Origin: Bryobacterales bacterium | GTDB taxonomy: Bacteria; Cyanobacteriota; Vampirovibrionia; Obscuribacterales; Obscuribacteraceae | Reading direction: 5' to 3' | Assembly (NCBI GenBank): GCA_903970295.1 | Contig: CAJCHQ010000781.1 | Location: 1-12,298, forward strand | DNA: 12,298 nucleotides | The notes under the pieces: model-generated | The model's database searches: none | Told to the model about the DNA's origin: nothing | The model's input: the letters and a program-made list of their open reading frames with translations, nothing else | Shown here: positions 6,715 to 12,298 of the stretch, in pieces | How positions within the stretch are numbered: position 1 is the stretch's first letter | How the letters are laid out: each line of letters starts with the position of its first letter | Made by a program: the position numbers and the translations under genes

Positions 6715-7284
6715 TTGGCAAACAAGCAAGAGCTAGAAAGTGAACCTCAAGACACCTTTGTGGAGAATCGAGATCCCACAGAGCTGGCTATGTGTTGCAT
6801 CCTTGCTGCCGCCTATTTGGGACTAGCCAGTTATTGCGCCGGGCCGCTTCTGGCTGCCCACAATTACAAACTGCTCTTTAACGTCGAAGGTTTTTTCATC
6901 GTCATCGCGCTGGTTTCGATCATGGTCGGAGCCAGGCCGTATATGACGCCTTCCTGGCTGCAGATAAGCACCAGAGGGATCAAATACCAGGGACCATACT
7001 GGGTTTTCCGTAAAACAGTGAATTGGGAACAGGTACTTCAAGTATGGGTCAGTGCCGAACTGATCATCGTTCTCTACCAGCCCGATCCAAAAAGAACTCG
7101 CAAATGGCCAATGTTCATCGCTTCCGTCTATCTAGCCGAAAAGGAAAAGATACCGGAAGTGATTGCGCGTTATGCACCGGTGAGTCCGGAGGTAATGACC
7201 AATCCGGCGCTTTATTCACGTTTGTTGATGGGCTGTCTGTTTTTGCTAGCCGTGGTCTGGATTCTAGAAATGTTGATGAGCTAG
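6715..7284 (+). CDS. Predicted membrane protein with a PH-like central segment, unknown function
   Basis: A 189-residue protein I cannot assign to a named family. After a polar acidic N-terminus (1-20) there are two transmembrane helices (about 24-46 and 54-73), a soluble segment (about 78-158), and a third hydrophobic helix at the C-terminus (about 169-188). The soluble part reads as alternating beta strands (WLQISTRGIKYQG, KTVNWEQVLQVWV, ELIIVLYQ), then a basic loop PDPKRTRK and a helix. That order is reminiscent of bacterial PH-like (bPH/YdbT-like) membrane proteins, which is an inference from pattern only. The start is TTG, with TGGAG (6704-6708) six nt upstream; no in-frame ATG lies before the first helix. 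It follows the HerA-like gene by 82 nt. It converges with the cytochrome gene, leaving a 23-nt gap with no clear terminator. Confidence 0.65.
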   Translation: MANKQELESEPQDTFVENRDPTELAMCCILAAAYLGLASYCAGPLLAAHNYKLLFNVEGFFIVIALVSIMVGARPYMTPSWLQISTRGIKYQGPYWVFRKTVNWEQVLQVWVSAELIIVLYQPDPKRTRKWPMFIASVYLAEKEKIPEVIARYAPVSPEVMTNPALYSRLLMGCLFLLAVVWILEMLMS

Positions 7285-7307
7285 CTGGAGCGGCACTTGC
7301 CGGCCAA

Positions 7308-7670
7308 TCAGTCGTTGATGTGGCGCAAGTAGACAATCAACGAGTTCATTTCCTGGTCGTCCATCACGTCTTTGGTCTGCGCCGGCATGATGCCTTTGCC
7401 TTTGCGCAGGAAAGCCTTGAGGGCTTGATCGGTGGGAAAGTGCTCGTCCAATTGGTCGAGGGCGGGCGCTAGAGGTCCTTGTTTGCCACTAGGGTGGCAG
7501 GTACTGCAACTACGAAAGAACAGCTGCTCACCGTTCAGGTCGGTGCTCATGGATGCTTGCTTTTCACTTTCTGAATGCTTCAATTCATCGATGCGTTTGA
7601 TTTCTTCCGACATGGCACAACCAGCCAGAGACAAGGCAGAACCAACAACGATCAGATATCGAAACAACAT
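7308..7670 (-). CDS. Lipoprotein c-type cytochrome, small monoheme
   Basis: A 120-residue periplasm-facing, lipid-anchored electron carrier. The N-terminus is a short lipoprotein signal (MLFRYLIVVGSALS) ending in the lipobox LAGC (15-18), so C18 should be diacylated and cut by LspA. A charged linker follows. The single haem c site is CSTCH (55-59), and the likely distal ligand is M95 in GIMPAQ, the usual class I arrangement. The C-terminal helix MNSLIVYLRHIND closes the fold. Electron partners are not encoded nearby, so whether it feeds an oxidase or another reductase is unknown. The frame stays open 51 codons further upstream, but I start at ATG 7668-7670 because only this start puts a signal peptide at the N-terminus. 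No clear Shine-Dalgarno precedes it. Confidence 0.85.
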   Translation of the reverse strand: MLFRYLIVVGSALSLAGCAMSEEIKRIDELKHSESEKQASMSTDLNGEQLFFRSCSTCHPSGKQGPLAPALDQLDEHFPTDQALKAFLRKGKGIMPAQTKDVMDDQEMNSLIVYLRHIND

Positions 7671-7726
7671 AAAAACTAGTCGTCCGGATGGTCTCAGGAA
7701 ACAGCGCCAGCAAGACTTTACCATAG

Positions 7727-7924
7727 TTTTACACTGGCGATTTCTGCTCTTCTTCTGCATTATTCGCTGACGTATCCTCACTCTTGTCGATTTCGCCGGC
7801 TGAAGCGCAGCAAGCCGAACCAAAGCCAGTTGTCAAATATGCTCAACCACGGAGTCTCGAAACCGACGCTGAGCTTGCATTTTCAGCGACAGATAAGATT
7901 CTGACAACCGATCTAAAACAGTAA
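7727..7924 (+). pseudogene. Possible gene remnant or unannotated small frame
   Basis: This + strand frame is open for 65 codons and ends with TAA at 7922-7924. From about codon 23 it reads like ordinary protein (for example SPAEAQQAEPKPVVKYAQ, then SLETDAELAFSATDKIL), with GAA, GCT and AAA-rich codons like the neighbouring genes. The only possible initiator is TTG at 7784, which would give 46 residues, and no Shine-Dalgarno precedes it. The first codons overlap the presumed leader of the divergent cytochrome gene. It could be the decayed 3' end of a lost gene, a small protein with an atypical start, or chance. Confidence 0.25.
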
Positions 7925-7981
7925 ACCTGCTTAACATGGTGTTTACTTTTGCAGTGTATCTTTGTAATAGGGCGTAAACAC
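7921..7981 (+). promoter_or_regulatory. Putative operator/promoter cluster upstream of murA (GTAAAC/GTTTAC repeats)
   Basis: The hexamer occurs three times in alternating orientation: GTAAAC (7921-7926), GTTTAC (7941-7946), GTAAAC (7974-7979). The last two extend to a perfect 8-bp inverted repeat, GTGTTTAC (7939-7946) and GTAAACAC (7974-7981). Between those arms lies a weak promoter-like pair, TTTACT (7942-7947) and TGTAAT (7963-7968), with a short 15-nt spacer. Repeats bracketing a promoter are typical of repressor sites, but the regulator is unknown. The murA start is about 180 nt further on. Confidence 0.35.
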
Positions 7982-8164
7982 GCTCTATATCCGGGACCTG
8001 AGCACGCGCAGTATATCACTGTTACACGTGGAATATAGCTTCCGAAAGCGTTCCAACTACCTCGGCTGGAATCCGTTGATCAAGAGGTAAATTGGGTTTT
8101 CCGCCTTGGAGCTAAGCGGTCACCCCTACTAAAACTCACAAGCTCCCTAGATGCGGCTGAAAAT

Positions 8165-9478
8165 ATGAAACAACAGATATCGCGACTTGATCCACCGGCC
8201 AAACAGAACCCACCTGAATCGGAAGAACGCATTTTAATTCGCGGCGGCAAACCGCTGCAAGGCACAGTCAGAGTCGGCGGCGCCAAAAACGCAGTCCTGA
8301 AAATGATGGCAGCAGCGTTATTAGTAGATGGCTGCACCACACTGCGCAACGTCCCTGATCTGACCGATGTGCATATGATGGCAGACGTCATTCGCCACCT
8401 CGGCGCAAAAGTCGAAATCCGCCCGGGCGAAGTCGAAATTGACGCCCGTCAGATCACCGATTTCGAAGCTCCTTATGAATTAGTCAGTCAGCTGAGAGCC
8501 TCTTTTGTCGTACTCGGTCCGCTGCTTGCTCGCTTCCATCAGGCTAAAGTTTCATTGCCTGGCGGTTGCGCCATCGGCGAACGTCGCATCGATCTGCATG
8601 AAAAGGGACTGAAAATGCTTGGTGCCGAATGTGGTATCGATCATGGTTATGTTTATGCCAGCTGCGAAAAACTGGTAGGCACCAAAATCTATCTCGAACG
8701 GCCATCTAACGGCGCCACCGAAAACATCATGTTAGCGGCTGTGCTTGCCGAAGGTCAGACCGTGATCGAAAATGCGGCTCAAGATCCGGAAATTTCCAAT
8801 CTGGCCGATTTCGTCAACGCAATCGGCGGCAAAGTCACAGGTGCTGGCACTTACACCATCACAATCGACGGCGTCAGACCAGATCAACTGCATGACGCAG
8901 TCGTCGAGACCATTCCCGATCGTTGCGAAGCCGGTACTTTCATCTTCGCTTGCATGGCTGCTGGCGGCGATATCACAATCGAAGGCGCCAACCCCCATCA
9001 TCTGTACTCGGTAATCAACAAAGCACAAGAGATGGGTGCCGAGCTCGTCATTCTTGCCCCTGACACAATCAAGGTCAAGGCTTCGGGCCGCCTCAAACCA
9101 TGTGATGTGACGACAGTGCCGTATCCCGGCTTCCCAACCGATTTGCAAGCGCCTGTAATGGCTGTAGCAGCCACTGCCGAAGGCACATCGATTATCACAG
9201 AAACGATCTACGAAAATCGTTTCATGCAAGTGGCCGAGCTGCGCCGAATGGCCGGAGACATTGCTCTGACAGGCAATGCCGCGGTGGTCAAGGGCGTACC
9301 AAAATTGATGGGAGCTGAAGTCAAAGCGAGCGACCTGCGCGCCGCTGCCTGCCTGATCATAGCTGGATTGGCAGCTGACGGCATCACTGAGTTGACCGGC
9401 TTGCATCACCTCGATCGCGGATACGAAAAATTAGAAGAAAAATTGCGCTCACTTGGCGCCGACATCTGGCGACGCTAA
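8165..9478 (+). CDS. murA: UDP-N-acetylglucosamine 1-carboxyvinyltransferase
   Basis: Cytoplasmic enzyme that transfers enolpyruvate from PEP to UDP-GlcNAc, the first committed step of peptidoglycan synthesis. The 437 residues cover both EPSP-synthase-like domains. Active-site features are visible: the K41-N42 pair in GGAKNA, the catalytic loop LPGGCAIGERRIDLH (131-145) with C135 (equivalent to E. coli Cys115), and D326 in YPGFPTDLQAP (equivalent to Asp305). The ending HLDRGYEKLEEKLRSLGADI is typical. Because the loop residue is Cys rather than Asp, the enzyme is expected to be a fosfomycin target. The N-terminus is about 19 residues longer than the E. coli enzyme and Pro/Gln/Glu-rich; no later Met lies before the conserved fold, so the extension seems real. 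The ribosome-binding site before ATG 8165 is weak. A strong intrinsic terminator follows. Confidence 0.96.
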   Translation: MKQQISRLDPPAKQNPPESEERILIRGGKPLQGTVRVGGAKNAVLKMMAAALLVDGCTTLRNVPDLTDVHMMADVIRHLGAKVEIRPGEVEIDARQITDFEAPYELVSQLRASFVVLGPLLARFHQAKVSLPGGCAIGERRIDLHEKGLKMLGAECGIDHGYVYASCEKLVGTKIYLERPSNGATENIMLAAVLAEGQTVIENAAQDPEISNLADFVNAIGGKVTGAGTYTITIDGVRPDQLHDAVVETIPDRCEAGTFIFACMAAGGDITIEGANPHHLYSVINKAQEMGAELVILAPDTIKVKASGRLKPCDVTTVPYPGFPTDLQAPVMAVAATAEGTSIITETIYENRFMQVAELRRMAGDIALTGNAAVVKGVPKLMGAEVKASDLRAAACLIIAGLAADGITELTGLHHLDRGYEKLEEKLRSLGADIWRR

Positions 9479-9483
9479 AGTTC

Positions 9484-9507
9484 GAATCCCGCGACCCAAG
9501 CGGGTTC
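9484..9507 (+). repeat. Stem-loop immediately after the murA stop
   Basis: CCCGC (9488-9492) and GCGGG (9500-9504) pair around a 7-nt loop, extended by GAA/TTC (9484-9486, 9505-9507) across a bulged T. No T-tract follows. The stem begins 6 nt after the murA stop and 15 nt before the true terminator, and may act as a 3' mRNA stabiliser. Confidence 0.45.
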
Positions 9508-9521
9508 TGAGCAGACAATGC

Positions 9522-9561
9522 AATTGGCTCCCTCACTGCCTGTGTGGGAGCCAATTTTTTT
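9522..9561 (+). terminator. Strong Rho-independent terminator of murA
   Basis: A perfect 11-bp inverted repeat, AATTGGCTCCC (9522-9532) and GGGAGCCAATT (9546-9556), extends inward by CAC/GTG across one T-T mismatch to a 5-nt loop. It is followed by a run of seven T (9555-9561). This is a textbook intrinsic terminator for + strand transcription coming from murA. It lies before the lysC -10 box, so lysC should be a separate transcript. Confidence 0.92.
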
Positions 9562-9573
9562 CCGCTCTAATTC

Positions 9574-9582
9574 TGGTATTTT
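9574..9582 (+). promoter_or_regulatory. Extended -10 promoter candidate for lysC
   Basis: TGGTATTTT (TG at 9574-9575, hexamer 9577-9582) fits an extended -10. The upstream -35 region falls in the terminator T-tract and is not recognisable. It would give a leader of under 20 nt, too short for a lysine riboswitch. Confidence 0.4.
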
Positions 9583-9607
9583 CGAGAGACAGAACGAGGG
9601 CAGCCAG

Positions 9608-10975
9608 ATGTTAGTGATGAAATTCGGGGGCACATCAGTCGGCTCGGCCGAGCGCATGCAAGGCGTTTTCGAATTGATGAAAAAGGTCGAGAAGAAGAAA
9701 GAAAGCGCAGTCGTGGTTTTGTCGGCGATGTCCGGCATGACCAATGCCCTGATCGACGGCGCCCAGAAAGCCTATAAGCGCGACCTCAAAGGCGCCTTAC
9801 TCGTGGCTGCGGCGATCGGCGATACACACGTCCAGGCGATTGAGGAGTTACTGGTCAAATCAGACGAGTCGATGCAACTTCTGCGCGATATCGAAAACCA
9901 TCTGCATGAGCTGGAAATTCTCTATAAAGGCATTAGTTACCTGGGTGAACTGACGAAACGCTCACTCGACGCAGTCAGCGGCATGGGCGAACTGATGTCA
10001 TCGAAAATTCTGGCTACATATGCCCGGTCGAAAGGGCTGAAAGTGAAGTGGGTAGATGCGCGCGAGTTCATCATCACAGATAATAGCTTCGGCAAAGCCA
10101 ACCCGCTCTGGGACAATCTCGTGCCCAAAACAAAAGAATTGCTTTTGCCTGACCTTGAGTCCGGCACGATCCTGATCACACAAGGCTTCATCGGTGCCAC
10201 TATGGATGGTGCCAGTACGACACTCGGTCGGGGCGGCTCGGATTTCAGTGCTTCGATCATAGGCGTTGCTCTCGAAGTCGACGAAATTCAAATCTGGACC
10301 GATGTAGACGGCATGATGACCGCTGATCCGCGCCAGGTCAAAGATGCCCTCGTACTGCCGGAAGTGTCGTTCCAGGAAGCGTCCGAATTGGCTTATTTCG
10401 GAGCCAAAGTTTTGCACCCTCTGACAATTGCTCCGGCGGTAGCAAAAAATATTCCAGTGCGCATCCTGAACACAATGGCTCCGGATAAAAAAGGCACGAT
10501 CATCAAAGAATCGTCAGCTGCTTCTGGCATGGTTTGCGCGATTGCTTCGAAAAAAGGGATCACTGCATTTTTTCTGACGACGCCGCGCATGTTGATGATG
10601 CATGGGTTTTTGCCAAGAATTTTCGAAGTTTTTGAAAAACACGAAACATCGATCGACCTGATTGCCACATCCGAAATTTCCATTTCAATCACTGTCGACC
10701 GGCAAGATACCGTCGCCGCTATTGCTGCCGATCTAGCCCAATATGGGCAAGTGAAGGTCGTCCAGGACGTAGCGATCGTAACCGTTGTCGGTCCTCACTT
10801 CCGCGATCAAAGTGGGTTGGCGGGACAAGTCTTCGATGCTCTGCGCGAAACCAATATCCTGATGATTTCGGGCGGCGCTTCCGATATCAACATGAGCTTC
10901 GTGGTCGCCCAGGAACAAGCAGATCGCGCGGTGAAGCAATTGCATGACGCTTTTTTCCAGCCCGTGCCCAGATAA
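9608..10975 (+). CDS. lysC: Aspartate kinase, monofunctional long (AKIII-like) type
   Basis: Phosphorylates aspartate to 4-phospho-aspartate, the entry to lysine, diaminopimelate, threonine and methionine synthesis. The 455 residues fall in the length class of E. coli LysC rather than the roughly 405-residue Bacillus/Corynebacterium type. The amino acid kinase domain (about 1-300) contains KFGGTS (5-10), GRGGSD (207-212) and WTDVDGMMTADPRQV (230-244). Two ACT regulatory domains follow (about 318-385 and 388-450), with SIDLIATSEISISITVD (348-364) forming the typical effector site, so allosteric feedback inhibition is expected; the effector cannot be read from the sequence. I start at ATG 9608 because GAGGG (9596-9600) lies 7 nt upstream and KFGGTS then begins at residue 5. 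The longer open frame back to 9518 would begin inside the preceding terminator. No riboswitch-sized leader is present. Confidence 0.96.
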   Translation: MLVMKFGGTSVGSAERMQGVFELMKKVEKKKESAVVVLSAMSGMTNALIDGAQKAYKRDLKGALLVAAAIGDTHVQAIEELLVKSDESMQLLRDIENHLHELEILYKGISYLGELTKRSLDAVSGMGELMSSKILATYARSKGLKVKWVDAREFIITDNSFGKANPLWDNLVPKTKELLLPDLESGTILITQGFIGATMDGASTTLGRGGSDFSASIIGVALEVDEIQIWTDVDGMMTADPRQVKDALVLPEVSFQEASELAYFGAKVLHPLTIAPAVAKNIPVRILNTMAPDKKGTIIKESSAASGMVCAIASKKGITAFFLTTPRMLMMHGFLPRIFEVFEKHETSIDLIATSEISISITVDRQDTVAAIAADLAQYGQVKVVQDVAIVTVVGPHFRDQSGLAGQVFDALRETNILMISGGASDINMSFVVAQEQADRAVKQLHDAFFQPVPR

Positions 10976-10978
10976 GTC

Positions 10979-11015
10979 GAGCAAATTAATTTGCTCAATG
11001 TGATTGAACTTTTTT
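10979..11015 (+). terminator. Palindrome and T-run after lysC, possible terminator
   Basis: An 18-nt perfect palindrome (10979-10996, arms GAGCAAATT and AATTTGCTC) starts 4 nt after the lysC stop and can fold with a 7-bp stem. A second small hairpin TCAAT/ATTGA (10995-10999, 11003-11007) overlaps its right arm and is followed by six T (11010-11015). Either could end lysC transcription, but the first has no adjacent T-run and the second has a weak stem. The perfect palindrome could instead be a protein-binding site for the comM promoter. Confidence 0.4.
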
Positions 11016-11066
11016 GCCACTCGTAACGTTGTTATTAGTGTGAAGAAAAAAAGGGAGGTCGGGCCA

Positions 11067-12298
11067 ATGTTCGCTCGCGTATATTCTGGCGGATTGATGG
11101 GCGTGGAAGCTTATCGCATCGAAGTAGAAGTGGATTGCAGTGGTGGCATCGGCCAGATCCAGATTGTGGGCTTGCCCGATGCTTCAGTCAAAGAAGCGCA
11201 GGAGCGTGTGCGAGCGGCGATCAAGGCCTGCGCCTTTTTGATCCCGCCGGCCAAAAAATGGACGATCAATCTGGCCCCGGCCGACACTCGCAAAGAAGGA
11301 CCGGCATTCGATTTGCCGATCGCAGTTGGTATTCTGGCCGCCACCGATCTTGTCCCGACCAAATATCTCAGTCGTTTTTGGATCATAGGCGAACTCGGGC
11401 TTGACGGGTCGATCCGCCCGGTGTCAGGCGTTTTGCCGGTGGCCATGGCCGCCAGGCAACATGGCGCGGAAGGAATAATCGTGCCCGACGCCAATGCCGA
11501 GGAAGCAGCGCTGGTTGAATCTCTCACTGTATATCCGGTCTCGCACCTGCAACAAGTCTGCTCGCTTCTGTCTTTTCCGCAGGGGGCAGCGGTGATGGAT
11601 ATTCGTCCTCGGGACGTTTTTGTACAACGACAACAAGAAACGCATCAAGAGACTGATTTCCGTGACGTCAAAGGACAAGAACATGCTAAAAGAGCCTTAG
11701 AAATAGCAGCTGCCGGCAGACACAATGTGCTGATGGTGGGACCACCGGGCTCAGGTAAATCGATGCTCGCCCAGAGGCTGCCGGGAATCATGCCGCCCTT
11801 ATCTTTCGAGGAAGCACTGGAGCTGACAAAGCTTTACAGCGTGGCCGGGCTCTTGACGAGCAAGACATCGCTCATCCTCGAGAGACCGTTCCGAGCGCCG
11901 CATCACAGCGCCACTTCCACCGGACTAGTTGGTGGTGGCAGCGTGCCCAAACCGGGCGAGATTTCACTCAGTCACATGGGTATTCTCTTTCTCGATGAAT
12001 TGACAGAATTTCCCCGCTACTGTCTCGATACCTTGCGCCAGCCCCTCGAAGCTTCAGCAGTAACGATTACGAGAGCAACACAATCATTGACTTATCCAGC
12101 TTCGTTTCTTCTGGTCGGGGCCTGCAATCCATGCCCTTGCGGTTATCGAGGCGATCCAATCAAATACTGTATTTGCAGTCCCTATCAGGCCTCTCGTTAT
12201 TGGTCGAAAATCTCGGGACCGCTGATCGATCGCATCGATCTGCAATTAGAAGTTTCGCGTCTCAATGAAAACGAATTAGCCGGTACGTACGGCAGTGA
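11067..12298 (+). CDS. comM: ComM/YifB-family Mg-chelatase-like AAA+ ATPase (3' end outside window)
   Basis: ComM is a hexameric AAA+ helicase that in naturally competent bacteria promotes branch migration during integration of transformed DNA; the family is widespread in non-competent bacteria too. I see 410 residues in one uninterrupted frame reaching the window end, out of about 500 usual. The N-terminal domain (about 1-175, starting FARVYSGGLMGVEAYRIEVE) has the Lon-protease-like fold of the family, with GLPDASVKEAQERVRAA (35-51). The AAA+ core has Walker A GPPGSGKS (225-232), Walker B GILFLDE (305-311) and the Cys-rich loop NPCPCGY (354-360) with CIC at 368-370. DRID (388-391) is the expected downstream motif. 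GGGAGG (11053-11058) sits 8 nt before the ATG, the strongest ribosome-binding site here. The C-terminal helical domain is cut off. Confidence 0.94.
   Translation, partial: MFARVYSGGLMGVEAYRIEVEVDCSGGIGQIQIVGLPDASVKEAQERVRAAIKACAFLIPPAKKWTINLAPADTRKEGPAFDLPIAVGILAATDLVPTKYLSRFWIIGELGLDGSIRPVSGVLPVAMAARQHGAEGIIVPDANAEEAALVESLTVYPVSHLQQVCSLLSFPQGAAVMDIRPRDVFVQRQQETHQETDFRDVKGQEHAKRALEIAAAGRHNVLMVGPPGSGKSMLAQRLPGIMPPLSFEEALELTKLYSVAGLLTSKTSLILERPFRAPHHSATSTGLVGGGSVPKPGEISLSHMGILFLDELTEFPRYCLDTLRQPLEASAVTITRATQSLTYPASFLLVGACNPCPCGYRGDPIKYCICSPYQASRYWSKISGPLIDRIDLQLEVSRLNENELAGTYGS

Larger units (their letters stand above)
7671..8164. other. Long intergenic region upstream of murA
   Basis: This holds the 5' regions of the divergent cytochrome and murA genes. 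I find no gene with a convincing start. Three things stand out: an inverted repeat CGCCAG (7705-7710) / CTGGCG (7734-7739); a + strand frame open from 7727 to a TAA at 7922-7924 with protein-like composition but no ATG or GTG; and a cluster of GTAAAC/GTTTAC repeats at 7921-7981. The remaining roughly 180 nt up to murA show no strong structure. Confidence 0.5.

Noticed and set aside
7671..7823. N-terminal extension of the cytochrome frame by 51 codons (- strand)
   Set aside because: It would bury the lipoprotein signal peptide inside the protein. The extension is Arg/Cys-rich and has no family resemblance.
8732..9409. 225-residue open frame on the - strand inside murA
   Set aside because: It is a mirror of a strongly conserved gene in another frame, with unnatural composition rich in His, Cys and Ser and no motif.
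9479..9510. tRNA-like T-arm (TTCGAATCC) after the murA stop
   Set aside because: The flanking bases do not form a T-stem and no acceptor, D or anticodon arm is present. The local structure is better explained as a simple hairpin.
9518..9607. Upstream extension of the lysC reading frame to an ATG at 9518
   Set aside because: It would start inside the murA terminator and add 30 residues before the conserved KFGGTS motif. The ATG at 9608 has an ideal GAGGG 7 nt upstream.
9562..9607. Lysine riboswitch in front of lysC
   Set aside because: Only 46 nt lie between the murA terminator and the lysC start; a lysine riboswitch needs well over 150 nt.

Overview
This is a bacterial chromosomal segment with roughly balanced base composition. 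It carries mostly housekeeping genes plus several lineage-specific small proteins. MurA, signal peptidase II and a lipoprotein cytochrome point to a walled bacterium with lipoprotein processing and some respiratory capacity. The sequence alone does not fix the taxon. The mix of an LDH-type malate dehydrogenase, a BFN-domain protein, a HerA-type ATPase, an aspartokinase III-length LysC, frequent TTG/GTG starts and modest Shine-Dalgarno sites makes me suspect a non-photosynthetic relative of Cyanobacteria (Vampirovibrionia/Melainabacteria, perhaps Obscuribacterales). That is an impression of moderate to low certainty. No phage, transposon, integrase, CRISPR array or rRNA is visible.

Layout. Positions 1-448 hold the C-terminal half of malate dehydrogenase. 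After a 248-nt gap with a consensus -10 box and stem-loops comes a tight + strand cluster: a secreted NTF2-like protein (697-1719), lspA (1749-2261), an rluD-type pseudouridine synthase overlapping lspA by 4 nt (2258-3250), and a small two-helix membrane protein (3319-3657). A BFN-domain protein (3710-4231) runs convergently on the - strand. The next gap leads to tRNA-Leu(GAG) at 4515-4594.

A second + strand group follows: an unrecognised 87-residue protein (4681-4944), a HerA/DUF87-type ATPase (4965-6632) and a membrane protein with a possible PH-like domain (6715-7284). A lipoprotein c-type cytochrome (7308-7670, - strand) converges on it. A gap of about 490 nt (7671-8164) contains a startless protein-like frame and a cluster of GTAAAC/GTTTAC repeats. 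Then come murA (8165-9478) with a strong intrinsic terminator, lysC (9608-10975) with its own extended -10 and Shine-Dalgarno, and the 5' two thirds or more of comM/yifB (11067 to window end).

How the genes relate. MurA and LysC are functionally adjacent: UDP-GlcNAc enolpyruvyl transfer opens peptidoglycan precursor synthesis, and aspartokinase opens the route to lysine/diaminopimelate. The terminator between them indicates separate transcripts. LspA processes lipoproteins, which here would include the cytochrome. The clearest candidate for something little described is the pair of an 87-residue protein and a HerA-like ATPase with no recognisable NurA beside it. I see no conclusive evidence of a new defence or mobile system.
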